NCBI GenBank assembly: GCA_027364735.1
Contig: DAHXOT010000043.1
Coordinates: 1-64,000, forward strand
Source: Hydrotalea sp.
GTDB lineage: Bacteria > Bacteroidota > Bacteroidia > Chitinophagales > Chitinophagaceae
DNA length: 64,000 bases
Direction of reading: 5' to 3'
Shown: positions 42,696 through 53,638 of the stretch, in pieces
Layout of the letters: every line of letters starts with the position of its first letter
Numbering within the stretch: the stretch's first letter is position 1
The notes under the pieces: generated by a model
Told to the model about the DNA's origin: nothing
What the model saw: only the letters and a program-made list of their open reading frames with translations
Databases searched by the model: none
Translations under genes and position numbers: made by a program

Positions 42696-43113
42696 AATAA
42701 ACTTACCCGAACAATTCAACTTCTCAACACAAATTAGGGTTAGAATTACAGATATAAATTACGGCGGACATGTAGGCAACGATTCATTTTTATCCATCAT
42801 TCACGAAGCAAGACTTCGGTTTTTGCAACATTTTGGATATTCGGAAATGAATGTAGAAGGTATTGCTTTAATTATGGCCGATGTGGCCATTGAATATAAA
42901 AAAGAATTAAAGTATAGCGATTTAATTTTTATTGAAGTAGCTGCCAATGGTTTTGATAAATTAGGGTTTGATATTTTTTATAAATTAGAAATAGAAAGTA
43001 ATGAAAAAAGAATAATAGCAGCAAAAGCAAAAACAGGAATGATGTGTTTTGATTACAGTAATAACAAAAGAGTAACTACTCCTGAAATATTAATTAAAAA
43101 ACTATCTATTTAA
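42682..43113 (+). CDS. hotdog-fold acyl-CoA thioesterase (4-HBT-like)
   Basis: This 143-residue protein has the 4-hydroxybenzoyl-CoA thioesterase-type motif RITDINYGGHVGNDSFL, with likely catalytic Asp24, His30 and Asn33. ALIMADVAIEYKKELKYSD follows. It is distinct from the ACOT-type enzyme at 6526. It overlaps rdgB by 14 bases, so translation is probably coupled. The acyl substrate is unknown. Confidence 0.87.
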   Translation: MERIKINLPEQFNFSTQIRVRITDINYGGHVGNDSFLSIIHEARLRFLQHFGYSEMNVEGIALIMADVAIEYKKELKYSDLIFIEVAANGFDKLGFDIFYKLEIESNEKRIIAAKAKTGMMCFDYSNNKRVTTPEILIKKLSI

Positions 43114-43838
43114 CTATTCCAAATTTTCCAATTTTCTTCTGCCTGAAATACCAACATTGCATACCCATTTTGTATAATGGCATTTTGCTGTTTTCCTAAA
43201 TACAAAAATTTTGTTTCAGTGGGGTTATACACCAAATCGAACAAATAATGCTGATTGGATAGATACTGATAAGGCAGGTTGGGAAATTCATTAACATTAG
43301 GATAAGTTCCTAACGGTGATGTATTGATGATAATAGTATATTCATTTATCAGTTGTTCATCTAATTCGGTGTAAAGCAATCTATTTTCAGTTTTTGTTCT
43401 TGATACAAACCGATAAGAAATATTTAATTTTTGTAACACAAACGCTACTGCCGAAGATGCACCACCCGTTCCAAGAATTAGAGCTTTTTTATGATGAGGT
43501 TGCAAATGCGGGGTAAACGATTTTTCAAATCCAATAATATCAGTATTATAGCCTGTTAATTTTCCATCTGCTACCTTTACACAATTACAGGCTTTCATAC
43601 TTTGTACATCAGAGGAACTTTGGTTTAAATACGAAAGAATATCACGCTTGTAAGGAATAGTTACTGCTAACCCTCTTAGATTTTTTTTACTTAAAATAGT
43701 AGGCAATAAAGAAATATTTTCGATAGAAAAGTTTACAAATTCGCAATCAAGTATCTTTTCTTTTATAAACTTCTCATCAAAAAATTTCTTTGAAAAAGAA
43801 TGTGATAATGGGTATCCTATTAAACCATATAATTTCAT
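43110..43838 (-). CDS. aroE: shikimate dehydrogenase
   Basis: This 242-residue enzyme reduces 3-dehydroshikimate to shikimate with NADPH in aromatic amino acid synthesis. Substrate site: LIGYPLSHSFSKKFF (6-20). The catalytic Lys64 is in VTIPYKRDI and Asp100 in YNTDIIGF. NADP Rossmann loop: LGTGGASSAVAFVL. Length is at the short end for the family. It converges with the thioesterase gene, overlapping its stop by four bases. Confidence 0.95.
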   Translation of the reverse strand: MKLYGLIGYPLSHSFSKKFFDEKFIKEKILDCEFVNFSIENISLLPTILSKKNLRGLAVTIPYKRDILSYLNQSSSDVQSMKACNCVKVADGKLTGYNTDIIGFEKSFTPHLQPHHKKALILGTGGASSAVAFVLQKLNISYRFVSRTKTENRLLYTELDEQLINEYTIIINTSPLGTYPNVNEFPNLPYQYLSNQHYLFDLVYNPTETKFLYLGKQQNAIIQNGYAMLVFQAEENWKIWNS

Positions 43839-43909
43839 AGCAAAATTGAGGTAATTCTTGAATTGAAATACTGTTCAAGCATATCTTTCAACAACAACTC
43901 ATCAAATAT

Positions 43910-44671
43910 TTATTTATTAAGATATAAATGAAAAGTATCTCCACGCAAACCCACACGCATAGATTCTAATGGCAATACTTCCGATGGTGCAATATTTCCT
44001 AAATTAACATTGCAACTTAATAATTCAAGAAAATATAATTGCTGTGCTTTTTGAGGAGCTTCCCAAATAATTTTTTCGCCTGGTATTTGCGTAAGAATTT
44101 CTTCAACCAATCCTTGGCGAACTTCGCCACTATCTCTGTAAATACCTACATTACCTGCTTCTCTGGCTTCGGCTATTACATAAGATGCTCCGGCCGATAA
44201 TTCTGCTCGCATTAACTCAACCCATTTATACGGCGGCATAATATTTTTTGCATCTTTACTTCCTACTTCACTTAAAATGGTAGCATATTGGGTAAGTTTT
44301 TCAATATATCCGCATTTTTCGGAATGAGGTATGGTAATAGAACCATCGCTTACTTCCATATAATTAACACCAAAATCTTTACAAATAGCTATATAATCGT
44401 CAATTTGATTTCGAATTAAAAAAGCTTCAAATAATGTTCCTCCAAAATAAATTGGCATACCATAATTACGATACACATTTATTTTTTCACTTAAATTAGG
44501 TGTAACATAAGAGGTTCCAAAACCTAATTTAACTATATCTACATGCGGGCCGGCGACTTCTAAAAAATTTTTTACTTCATTAATGCTAAGTCCCTTATCC
44601 ATTACCATTGTAATTCCGTGATTTCTTGGTTTCTGAGTACGAGTTGGAATTTGAGTTAAATTAAAATTCAT
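43910..44671 (-). CDS. comA: phosphosulfolactate synthase (ComA/YitD) homologue
   Basis: This 253-residue protein starts at MNFNLTQIPTRTQKPRNHG; an in-frame ATG at 44710 lies upstream of the promoter box. ComA adds sulfite to phosphoenolpyruvate, giving (R)-2-phospho-3-sulfolactate, first step of one coenzyme M pathway and of sulfolactate synthesis. Barrel motifs are TMVMDKGLS, VDIVKLGFGTSYV, NYMEVSDGSITIPHSEK, ASYVIAEAREAGNVGIYRDS and CNVNLGNIAPSEVLPLESMR. No ComB, ComC or other sulfonate gene is adjacent. In Bacteroidota a link to sulfonate metabolism, perhaps sulfonolipids, is possible but unproven. Confidence 0.88.
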   Translation of the reverse strand: MNFNLTQIPTRTQKPRNHGITMVMDKGLSINEVKNFLEVAGPHVDIVKLGFGTSYVTPNLSEKINVYRNYGMPIYFGGTLFEAFLIRNQIDDYIAICKDFGVNYMEVSDGSITIPHSEKCGYIEKLTQYATILSEVGSKDAKNIMPPYKWVELMRAELSAGASYVIAEAREAGNVGIYRDSGEVRQGLVEEILTQIPGEKIIWEAPQKAQQLYFLELLSCNVNLGNIAPSEVLPLESMRVGLRGDTFHLYLNK

Positions 44672-44690
44672 CTTAAGGTTTTTAAACGCA

Positions 44691-44700
44691 GCAAAAGTAA
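44691..44700 (-). promoter_or_regulatory. possible promoter -7 box of comA
   Basis: TTACTTTTGC on the minus strand contains TAnnTTTG and ends 19 bases before the chosen ATG. It supports the inner start codon. Confidence 0.5.
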
Positions 44701-44754
44701 TGTAATTCAAAATACTGATTGTGACTTAAATAACATGAGCAGCGATATGTTGTG

Positions 44755-46245
44755 TTAAATTTTTTTTCCTTTTTTACATTGTGCTATAATATCTACTACC
44801 TGACTATTTTGTAAAATAGATGGATTAATTTCTATAAATTTTTTAAGTAGTTTAGGCGATTTTGTCATAGCATTTTCGAATTGCAATAAAGCTTCTTTTG
44901 ATTTTCCTAATAAAAATAAAATTGCACTATAATAAAACAAAAAAATTGCTTTTTTACCATCGGTAGCATAAATAGCTGCCAATGTTTGTTCTGCAGCTTC
45001 TTCAAAATATGCTGCTTTTAATAGGCAACGAATTAAAGCTTCCCAACCCGATGCATTTCGAGGTTTTAAACGAACTACATTTCCAAAATAAATAATTGCT
45101 TCTTTAAAGTGAGCAATATTCATTTTACACTCTCCCATTGCCAAATTATACTCTATTACATTTCGGCTGATGCGCAGTGCATTTTCCAAATTTTTAATTG
45201 CTTGCTGCCACTGTTTTTCTTGCATATAGGTTGTGGCAATTTTATAATGAAGTTTACTATCTTCAGGGCTTAGATGTACTGCTTTTTTATAATGAAATCT
45301 TGCTTGAGCGTAGTTTTCCAAGCGATGATAACAATGCCCTATTGCTTCGTAAATAACATCTTCGGGTCTTGAAAGTTCCAATACTTTATCTAATACTTCA
45401 ATAGCATCTTTGTATTTTCTCAGTCGCAAATAAGCATCGCCCATGTTGCGGTATGCGTAATCAAATTTTTCATCTATTGCAACAGCATATTGATATGCAT
45501 CTATTGATTTTTCGTACAGTTTTAATCCTTGATAAGCTGCACCTAAATTAAACCAAGCAATTTCATTGTAAGGGTATTCGTTAATGATGTTGTTATGTAT
45601 TTTTATACTTTCTTCATTTCGCCCTGTAAAATCAGTCCAAAAACATATTTTATATAATGCTTCTTCATTAGTAGGTTCTTCTTGCAATATCCAAACTAAG
45701 CAATCAAAAACTTTATCAAATTCTTCATAATCATCGTATACATCGGCTAATTCAAATAAAAGATCTACTTTTTCTTCACCTTCAAAAAGCTGTAAAGCAT
45801 CTTTCAATAAATCAACTGCTTTTTGCTGCTGATCTAATGCCAAATATGCATCTGTTTTTAATATGTACAAATTAATATCCGAGCTGTCAAATAATTCGGC
45901 AGTTTCTAAAACTTCTAAAGCTTTATCATATTTTCTGGTAGCTAAAAGAATATCGGCTTTTTTAATCATTAATTGAGAAGAATATGGAAACAATTGTAAG
46001 GCAATTTCGCAAGCTGTATATGCTTCAGTTAAATCATCTTTATCATCAAAATAGTCAATAATACGTTCAAAGGCTTCCTCTTCAAGAAAAGAGTACTGCC
46101 TGCCCAACTTTAAATTTTGGTATTGTTTTATTAACTCTTCTAACTCTTCCCTGCCTTCTTGTTGGTACGAATTTTCTTTAATTACATGGATTAGTTTATC
46201 CAAATTAACCGAAAAAAGAAAAAAAAACAAGTTTTCAGGCAACAT
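44755..46245 (-). CDS. tetratricopeptide repeat protein
   Basis: This 496-residue protein is nearly all TPR: roughly eleven 34-residue helix pairs are recognisable. Examples are AWFNLGAAYQGLKLYEKSID, AYRNMGDAYLRLRKYKDAIE, AIGHCYHRLENYAQARFHYK and YNLAMGECKMNIAHFKEAII. There is no signal peptide that clearly fits; the hydrophobic start LPENLFFFLFSVNLDKL is ambiguous. Such proteins are scaffolds for protein assembly. No partner is evident: neighbours are comA (same strand, downstream) and a small divergent gene. Confidence 0.85.
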   Translation of the reverse strand: MLPENLFFFLFSVNLDKLIHVIKENSYQQEGREELEELIKQYQNLKLGRQYSFLEEEAFERIIDYFDDKDDLTEAYTACEIALQLFPYSSQLMIKKADILLATRKYDKALEVLETAELFDSSDINLYILKTDAYLALDQQQKAVDLLKDALQLFEGEEKVDLLFELADVYDDYEEFDKVFDCLVWILQEEPTNEEALYKICFWTDFTGRNEESIKIHNNIINEYPYNEIAWFNLGAAYQGLKLYEKSIDAYQYAVAIDEKFDYAYRNMGDAYLRLRKYKDAIEVLDKVLELSRPEDVIYEAIGHCYHRLENYAQARFHYKKAVHLSPEDSKLHYKIATTYMQEKQWQQAIKNLENALRISRNVIEYNLAMGECKMNIAHFKEAIIYFGNVVRLKPRNASGWEALIRCLLKAAYFEEAAEQTLAAIYATDGKKAIFLFYYSAILFLLGKSKEALLQFENAMTKSPKLLKKFIEINPSILQNSQVVDIIAQCKKGKKI

Positions 46246-46315
46246 TTTTAACTGTTTACAGTATCATAACTTAGAAAATTGTTAAATTATTCAGAAATAC
46301 CTTAATTTTGAGTCA

Positions 46316-46663
46316 ATGTTTAAGTCAATTAAATTTTCTAAGATAGCTTTTGCCTTGTTGCTTATTTTAGCAACCGAAGCTGCTATTGCTGCTATTTCTT
46401 CCGGAATTTCGGATGAAAGAAATAAAAACAGCAAATATTCTTTGAGAATTTTAAGCAGATATTCTCATAAATTTATTCCGCTTGGCACTTTAAAAGCAGA
46501 TTTATTACTTTCCGGCTCTCAAATTGTTTCTCAGAATAAAATTTCGGGAGGATCTGATTTAAACTCTCTTCTACAATTTTATCATGGAAATACTACGTAC
46601 AGTTTTCCTTATAAGTTTAAAATAAGGGTTCCTAAATTTAAAACTCCTTCTCGCAATAATTAA
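46316..46663 (+). CDS. small exported protein of unknown function
   Basis: This 115-residue product starts with an amphipathic-basic segment and a hydrophobic stretch, FALLLILATEAAIAAISSG, that looks like a signal peptide or anchor. The rest is basic and Ser/Leu rich, with no family recognised. It is transcribed from the gap upstream of the TPR gene and stops eight bases before the convergent GLPGLI-like gene. Confidence 0.6.
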   Translation: MFKSIKFSKIAFALLLILATEAAIAAISSGISDERNKNSKYSLRILSRYSHKFIPLGTLKADLLLSGSQIVSQNKISGGSDLNSLLQFYHGNTTYSFPYKFKIRVPKFKTPSRNN

Positions 46664-46671
46664 ATCGGGTA

Positions 46672-47307
46672 TTAGTTGGGTATTAATCTATATCCTTCTG
46701 TAGGCACATCGAATACATGAATGGGAATAGGATTAAAATTAATTTTAGTGGCTACATATTGTATTGTATTTAATTTATTATCGGTTGTTTGAAAAGCCAA
46801 AATTAATCCGGGTACATCTTTAAAAACATATTCATATTCCTTTACAGATGGGATAATAGAGGGCACATAAAACACCGTGTATAAGTTTTTATTCCCAGTA
46901 TTTATTTCTACTTTTTTACATTCATATCCCAATATGTTTTTTGTTTCTGACTGAAATTTAAGCTCCAGCGAATCGAATTTTTTATTGGCTTCTACCCATT
47001 CTTTCGTATTTAGCCTATTAATGAATTTGTTATTCCCAAATTCTCTAAGTACCACAGCTTCCTTTAACGATTTATCAAAAAATGTTGTTTGCTTGAATGC
47101 AGGACTCACCAAATCTATCCTAACATTATTTGCTTTTATATATACTGTTTCAGAACTTAATTTCAGTGTTTCGTGTAAATCAGAATCGTCAGCACTTATT
47201 AAATTAATAGCATAATTAATAGTACATTCTGCCACTGTTCTTTGCTGTGCATGTATTGCAATTGTAAAAACAATCAATAAAAAAATAGTGAGTAATACTT
47301 TCTTCAT
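46672..47307 (-). CDS. GLPGLI/DUF4412-like exported protein
   Basis: This 211-residue protein begins with signal peptide KKVLLTIFLLIVFTIAIHAQ. The mature part has ETKNILGYECKKVEI and VFKDVPGLILAFQT, the latter matching the GLPGLI-type core of a Bacteroidota family of unknown function. The late strand YVATKINFNPIPIHVFDVP also fits. It is probably periplasmic or outer-membrane associated. It lies downstream of yidC but beyond a terminator. Confidence 0.8.
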   Translation of the reverse strand: MKKVLLTIFLLIVFTIAIHAQQRTVAECTINYAINLISADDSDLHETLKLSSETVYIKANNVRIDLVSPAFKQTTFFDKSLKEAVVLREFGNNKFINRLNTKEWVEANKKFDSLELKFQSETKNILGYECKKVEINTGNKNLYTVFYVPSIIPSVKEYEYVFKDVPGLILAFQTTDNKLNTIQYVATKINFNPIPIHVFDVPTEGYRLIPN

Positions 47308-47347
47308 TCAACGTTTTATATTACTGTAAACTTAAGGTAATTAGCAT

Positions 47348-47370
47348 AAAAAATCCCGTTTTAAACGGGA
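47348..47370 (-). terminator. intrinsic terminator after yidC
   Basis: TCCCGTT (47354-47360) pairs with AACGGGA (47364-47370), loop TTA; read leftwards the stem is followed by T6 (complement of 47348-47353). It lies 26 bases past the yidC stop. Confidence 0.85.
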
Positions 47371-47395
47371 CTTTTATTTAATATTTTCTACAACT

Positions 47396-49249
47396 TTATT
47401 TTTTATTTTGCTGCGTTTTATTTTTCATATCCTGAACTTTTTTTTGAGATTCCATTACTTGCTCATAACGTTCAGCCCATTTACTTTTTTTCTTTGGCTG
47501 CTTTCTTTTTTCATCAATTTTTGCCAAAATTTTATCATGATCAATAATATATTTCTGAATTACAAATTGCTGAATAATAGTTAACGTATTAGATACTGTA
47601 TAATACCATGTTAATGCTGCCGGTAGTCTGTTAAAAATAAATAACATCATAAATGGAAAGATATAAGGCATATATTTCATTGCAGGATTATCTTGGGTTG
47701 GTGTCATAGACATGTTATAAATAGATAGTACAAACTGGCCTGCAATTGCCAATATGGTAAATAAGCTGATATGATCGCCAAAACCAGGAATAGTAAAGGG
47801 CAAATGTGCTATGGAATCGTATACCGATAAATCTTTTGCCCAAAGAAAAGCATGCCCACGAACTGCAATATTAGAATTAAAGAAACTATACAATGCAACA
47901 AATATGGGTAACTGAACCAATGCCGGAATACAACCACCTAAAGGATATACACCTGCTTCTCTAAACAACTTCATTTGTTCCATAGCAAAGCCTTGCTGAT
48001 CGGCTCCAAATTTTGCTTTTAAAGTATCTAATTCAGGCCGCATCACTTTCATTTTAGCACCGCTTAAATAACTACTATATGTTAATGGAGAAGTAATTAA
48101 ACGAATGAAAATGGTTAATAACATAATAGCCCATCCCAAATTACTTACCATACCGGTAAGAAAATGAAATACAGGCATGATAATGTATTTATTAACCGGA
48201 CGAACAAAGGCATACATATCTCTTCCCAAGTTTACAATACGATCCATTTCCGGAGCTGCGCCTTTTAAAATGGTATAATCATTGGGCCCATAAAATAATT
48301 GTAAAGGAATAGAAACAGATGCAGCCGGTGTAATTTTCATTTGCAATGCAGCTTCCACTTCAGATAAAGTAGTAGTAGAATCTGTTTTTCTTGCCCAAGA
48401 AACTTGTCCGCCTTCAAAACCTGCTTTTTTAGCAATTAAAGTAGTATTGAAGAATTGTTGTACAACACTTATCCATTGTACGGGTTTTTCAAACTTTTTC
48501 TCTGTTTTTGCTGAAATGTAATCAAATTCATTTCCTTCAGAAAAACAAATATTACTCATTTGTCTTTCATATTGTACAGATTGCTCATGTTGTTGCGGTT
48601 CCGATTTCCAAATAAAATTTAAAGAATTTCCGCTCAATAATTTATCGGCGCCAACTAAATTAATATCCCAATCAATCACATAACTATCTTTTCTAATAGT
48701 ATATTGATGTGAGATTGATTTACCGGTAGCAGAATCATTAATAGTAAAACTAATGCTCTGAGAACTATCCGAATTTTTAATTACAACTGAAGGTGTAAAA
48801 AATAAATTATTAATTGAGGTAGCATTATTATTTGCCGTATTAATACTGTATGCTAAATCATCATTGGCATTGCCTAATTCAACAGGTTTACCATCGAATG
48901 AATGATATTTTTTTAACTGAACCGATCTAACTCGCCCTCCTTTAGTAGAGAATATGACTTTAATTACATCATTTTCAACAGTTATTAATTGCTCGGTTCC
49001 TAAGGCAGCATGAGTAAAATTTCCTGCAGCAGAAATTTTAACAACCGAATCTCTTTTTAACGAATCTATTCTTGCTGCTACAGAATCTGTTGGTTTTATT
49101 CTTGCTGCATTTACCAAAGCAATAGAATCTTCTTTATGTTTTTGTAAGTTAATATATGCCTGCTGCTGTTTATTGGTAAACCAAAAAAAAGCAACAAATA
49201 ATATTCCTAATAACACAAACCCGATTACGGAATTTTTATCCAAATTCAT
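47396..49249 (-). CDS. yidC: membrane protein insertase YidC
   Basis: This 617-residue insertase has the N-terminal TM (SVIGFVLLGILFVAFFWFTN), a large periplasmic beta domain (about 80-350), and the conserved C-terminal core. In that core are LGWAIMLLTIFIRLITSPLT, the substrate-groove Arg, GGCIPALVQLPIFVALYSFF and the final helices. The basic tail (KKKSKWAERYEQVMESQKK) may contact ribosomes. Its promoter box is at 49268. In many Bacteroidota yidC follows pyrG directly; here a plus-strand DUF4407 gene lies between. Confidence 0.96.
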   Translation of the reverse strand: MNLDKNSVIGFVLLGILFVAFFWFTNKQQQAYINLQKHKEDSIALVNAARIKPTDSVAARIDSLKRDSVVKISAAGNFTHAALGTEQLITVENDVIKVIFSTKGGRVRSVQLKKYHSFDGKPVELGNANDDLAYSINTANNNATSINNLFFTPSVVIKNSDSSQSISFTINDSATGKSISHQYTIRKDSYVIDWDINLVGADKLLSGNSLNFIWKSEPQQHEQSVQYERQMSNICFSEGNEFDYISAKTEKKFEKPVQWISVVQQFFNTTLIAKKAGFEGGQVSWARKTDSTTTLSEVEAALQMKITPAASVSIPLQLFYGPNDYTILKGAAPEMDRIVNLGRDMYAFVRPVNKYIIMPVFHFLTGMVSNLGWAIMLLTIFIRLITSPLTYSSYLSGAKMKVMRPELDTLKAKFGADQQGFAMEQMKLFREAGVYPLGGCIPALVQLPIFVALYSFFNSNIAVRGHAFLWAKDLSVYDSIAHLPFTIPGFGDHISLFTILAIAGQFVLSIYNMSMTPTQDNPAMKYMPYIFPFMMLFIFNRLPAALTWYYTVSNTLTIIQQFVIQKYIIDHDKILAKIDEKRKQPKKKSKWAERYEQVMESQKKVQDMKNKTQQNKK

Positions 49250-49267
49250 AATTTACATTTATTGAGC

Positions 49268-49277
49268 GGCAAAGGTA
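49268..49277 (-). promoter_or_regulatory. promoter of yidC
   Basis: TACCTTTGCC on the minus strand with a TTTG 18 bases upstream. It ends 18 bases before the yidC ATG. Confidence 0.65.
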
Positions 49278-49493
49278 GGGATTGAAAGTTGATTGCAAAT
49301 TCTGAATTTTACATTTAACTTAAATAACATATAAGCAGGTACAACTGCATTACTTTCCTAAAACAAACCGCTTATATATAATATTGTCCTTTGGGCTTTT
49401 TAACTTTCTTACACCAAAATTTTATATTTCCTTTATAGCGTTTTTACTTCAACCGGTTCCAACTTCTACCCATTTATTATTTAATATTTTTTT

Positions 49494-50684
49494 ATGAAAG
49501 AAAGTTTTAACAGCTTATCTCAAAGAGAAAATTATGCTGTAACCAAATGGAATAAATTTTTATGGTGGTTGGCAACTGCAGAAAAAGAATTATTACAAGA
49601 TTGTGTAATTGACCGAAACCGGTATGCAATTATTGGCACAACTGTTTTAGGCACATGGCTTTTTGCTACAATTGCATGGGGATACTTTTTTAATATTGCA
49701 ACACATACCATTCTTGCCTCTATACTATTGGGAATTTTTATGGGAGGAATGATTTTAATAATTGATAGAGCATTAATAAAAGGCATTAGCAAGTGGAATA
49801 AAAACAAATTTTTACCCTTAGCTTTTAGAGGCATATTGGCTATTGCTATTGGCACATTTATGGCACAACCTGCTTTATTGTATTTGTTCGATAAAGAAAT
49901 TCATGTACAAATATCTTTAGATAACGAACAAAAGAAAAAAGAAAAATTAGTACAAATAGCCACTGTTTATGCTACCGAAAAAAAAGAGCTCATCGATAAA
50001 AAAATAATACTACAACAGCAAATTGATGAGAGATATAAAACAATGATTGCTGCAAGAAATAATTTTATTGCAGAAGCCGATGGAACCGGCGGCACAAAAA
50101 AAATTGGTTTAAAAGATATTGCTTTAGCTAAACAAAAAGAATATGAACATAGTGCAATGGAATATCAAAATATAGTTACCACTACATTACCACAATTAAG
50201 AACTATTGATAGTACATTAAATGCCATTGCCATAGCAACCAACCAAGAACAAATATTATTTACCACTTTATTAAATGATGGATTTTTAACAAGAATTGAG
50301 GCTTTAAACAATTTACTAAAAACCAATACTGCCTTACAGTTTAGATATTATTTATTGGTTTTTATTTTATTAATGATAGAACTAATGCCCGTACTCTCTA
50401 AAACTATTTTGCCTGCAGGTACTTATGAAGAAAAAGTGCTGTTACGCGAAAAATTAGAAAAAACATTGGTTCAAGAAAATATACAGCATGAACAAGAATT
50501 AAAAGAATTGTATAACCAACTATCTACCCAACAAAATAAAGATTCTTTACAACAATTTTTTGCAGAAATAACCAAACAAAAAAAAGAAAAAATTCAGCAA
50601 GAATTAAATGAACCCGATTTAAAAACTATTGATCAAAGTTGGAATAACATAAAAAGAAGTATGCTATTGAAAGAGGAAATATAA
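49494..50684 (+). CDS. DUF4407 membrane protein
   Basis: This 396-residue protein has a DUF4407 front: WNKFLWWLATAEKELLQDCV, then four hydrophobic helices at about 46-67, 72-92, 108-130 and, after a long insertion, 282-300. Between the third and fourth lies a coiled-coil region of about 140 residues (KKKEKLVQIATVYATEKKEL onward), and the C-terminus is a second charged coil. The family is widespread in Bacteroidota and has no known function; topology suggests a membrane-anchored coiled-coil scaffold. It is a lone plus-strand gene between yidC and pyrG, ending in a hairpin. Confidence 0.85.
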   Translation: MKESFNSLSQRENYAVTKWNKFLWWLATAEKELLQDCVIDRNRYAIIGTTVLGTWLFATIAWGYFFNIATHTILASILLGIFMGGMILIIDRALIKGISKWNKNKFLPLAFRGILAIAIGTFMAQPALLYLFDKEIHVQISLDNEQKKKEKLVQIATVYATEKKELIDKKIILQQQIDERYKTMIAARNNFIAEADGTGGTKKIGLKDIALAKQKEYEHSAMEYQNIVTTTLPQLRTIDSTLNAIAIATNQEQILFTTLLNDGFLTRIEALNNLLKTNTALQFRYYLLVFILLMIELMPVLSKTILPAGTYEEKVLLREKLEKTLVQENIQHEQELKELYNQLSTQQNKDSLQQFFAEITKQKKEKIQQELNEPDLKTIDQSWNNIKRSMLLKEEI

Positions 50685-50686
50685 AA

Positions 50687-50711
50687 CCCAAAAGCAATAT
50701 TTGCTTCTGGG
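50687..50711. terminator. bidirectional terminator between DUF4407 and pyrG
   Basis: CCCAAAAGCAA (50687-50697) and TTGCTTCTGGG (50701-50711) form an 11-bp arm with one mismatch and loop TAT. It lies just after the DUF4407 stop and 20 bases past the convergent pyrG stop. Confidence 0.75.
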
Positions 50712-50730
50712 CTTGTATTATGTTGAAGCC

Positions 50731-52398
<1,668 letters not shown>

Positions 52399-52669
52399 TT
52401 ATTAAAATAAAATATTATTTAATCAGCTTAAATACTACTAATCAACTGTTGTTGCATTGCACACCAATACTGCCAAAGCATTATTCAACATAATTCTTAT
52501 GTGCAAAACTAAAACGACCTTAAAGAGAATGGAAAAATTAAGTAACTCTCGGAGGTCGTACAAACCTACAGTAATTTTTTATTTTACAAAAATTGGTTTC
52601 GCAATTCAACTAAGTTTTTATAAAACTGTTAATTTGAGGTGCAAATCTTTACAACCAAATATTTCAATC

Positions 52670-53545
52670 ATGAAAAAAATACTTTTACTATCCGCAGCAG
52701 CTTTTATTACGGCAACATTATTAAGCTATACCATAAAAAATCCAAAACCTACATTATATAGTGCCAATTGCTACAATAGCTGCTTTACTATAGAAACCAA
52801 AAAAATGATTGAGTTAGATGCTGCTAAACCGGGTTTTACTTTATTACATCCCAACCCAAAAAAAATTATATTTAATAATCCTTTGGGGAAAATGATTCAA
52901 TATCCTACTTCCGATGGAACAAATGCGCAAGGTTATTTTATTCCATCTGCAACAAAAAGTAATAAGTGGCTAATTGTAATTCAAGAATGGTGGGGCTTAA
53001 ATGATAATATTAAACACGAAGCCGATACTTTTTATAAAGAATTAGGCAATATAAATGTTATTGCTGTTGATATGTACGATGGTAAGGTGGCAACTGTGCC
53101 GGATAGTGCTATGAAAATAATGCGCAATGCCGATCCGGCAAGATTAGAAAATATTATAAAAGGTGCCATTACTTTGGCCGGTAAAGATGCAAAAATTTAC
53201 ACCTTAGGCTGGTGCTTTGGAGGCGGTTGGAGTTTACAAGCAAGTATACTTGCAGGAAATAATGCAGCAGGATGTGTAATGTATTATGGCAGACCTGAGG
53301 AAAATATAGACCGCTTAAAAACAATTCACTGCGATGTTATTGGCTTTTTTGGAAATAAAGATCAAGGAATTACACCCGATGTAGTAAACCGCTTTGAAAA
53401 AAACATGAAAGAAGCTAAAAAAAATATGATGATTTACAGGTACGATGCAGGACATGGATTTGCTAATCCATCTAACCCAAGTTTTAATAAAGAAGCTACC
53501 GAAGATGCTCATCAAAAAGCAATTGCTTTTCTAAAAAAAAATTAA
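52670..53545 (+). CDS. exported dienelactone hydrolase-family protein
   Basis: The start is MKKILLLSAAAFITATLLSY, giving a signal peptide; the longer in-frame opening from 52457 has no coding character. The 291-residue product has an alpha/beta hydrolase fold with the DLH triad: Cys182 in GWCFGGGWS, Asp231 in GNKDQGI and His262 in DAGHGFANP, plus Glu106 in QEWWG that contacts the Cys in DLH. Classical DLH is cytoplasmic and opens dienelactones; exported relatives have unknown substrates. No aromatic-degradation genes are nearby. Confidence 0.87.
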   Translation: MKKILLLSAAAFITATLLSYTIKNPKPTLYSANCYNSCFTIETKKMIELDAAKPGFTLLHPNPKKIIFNNPLGKMIQYPTSDGTNAQGYFIPSATKSNKWLIVIQEWWGLNDNIKHEADTFYKELGNINVIAVDMYDGKVATVPDSAMKIMRNADPARLENIIKGAITLAGKDAKIYTLGWCFGGGWSLQASILAGNNAAGCVMYYGRPEENIDRLKTIHCDVIGFFGNKDQGITPDVVNRFEKNMKEAKKNMMIYRYDAGHGFANPSNPSFNKEATEDAHQKAIAFLKKN

Positions 53546-53638
53546 TGAGTAATGTGTAATTTTTTAACTTACGATTAGTGTTAATAGCTTAACCGAAGTT
53601 TGTACTTTTATATATCATCTTTATCTTAAAAGAATTAT

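Noticed and set aside
52457-52669. 71-codon N-terminal extension of the dienelactone hydrolase-like gene
   Set aside because: The extension has no family match and precedes an excellent signal peptide starting at 52670.
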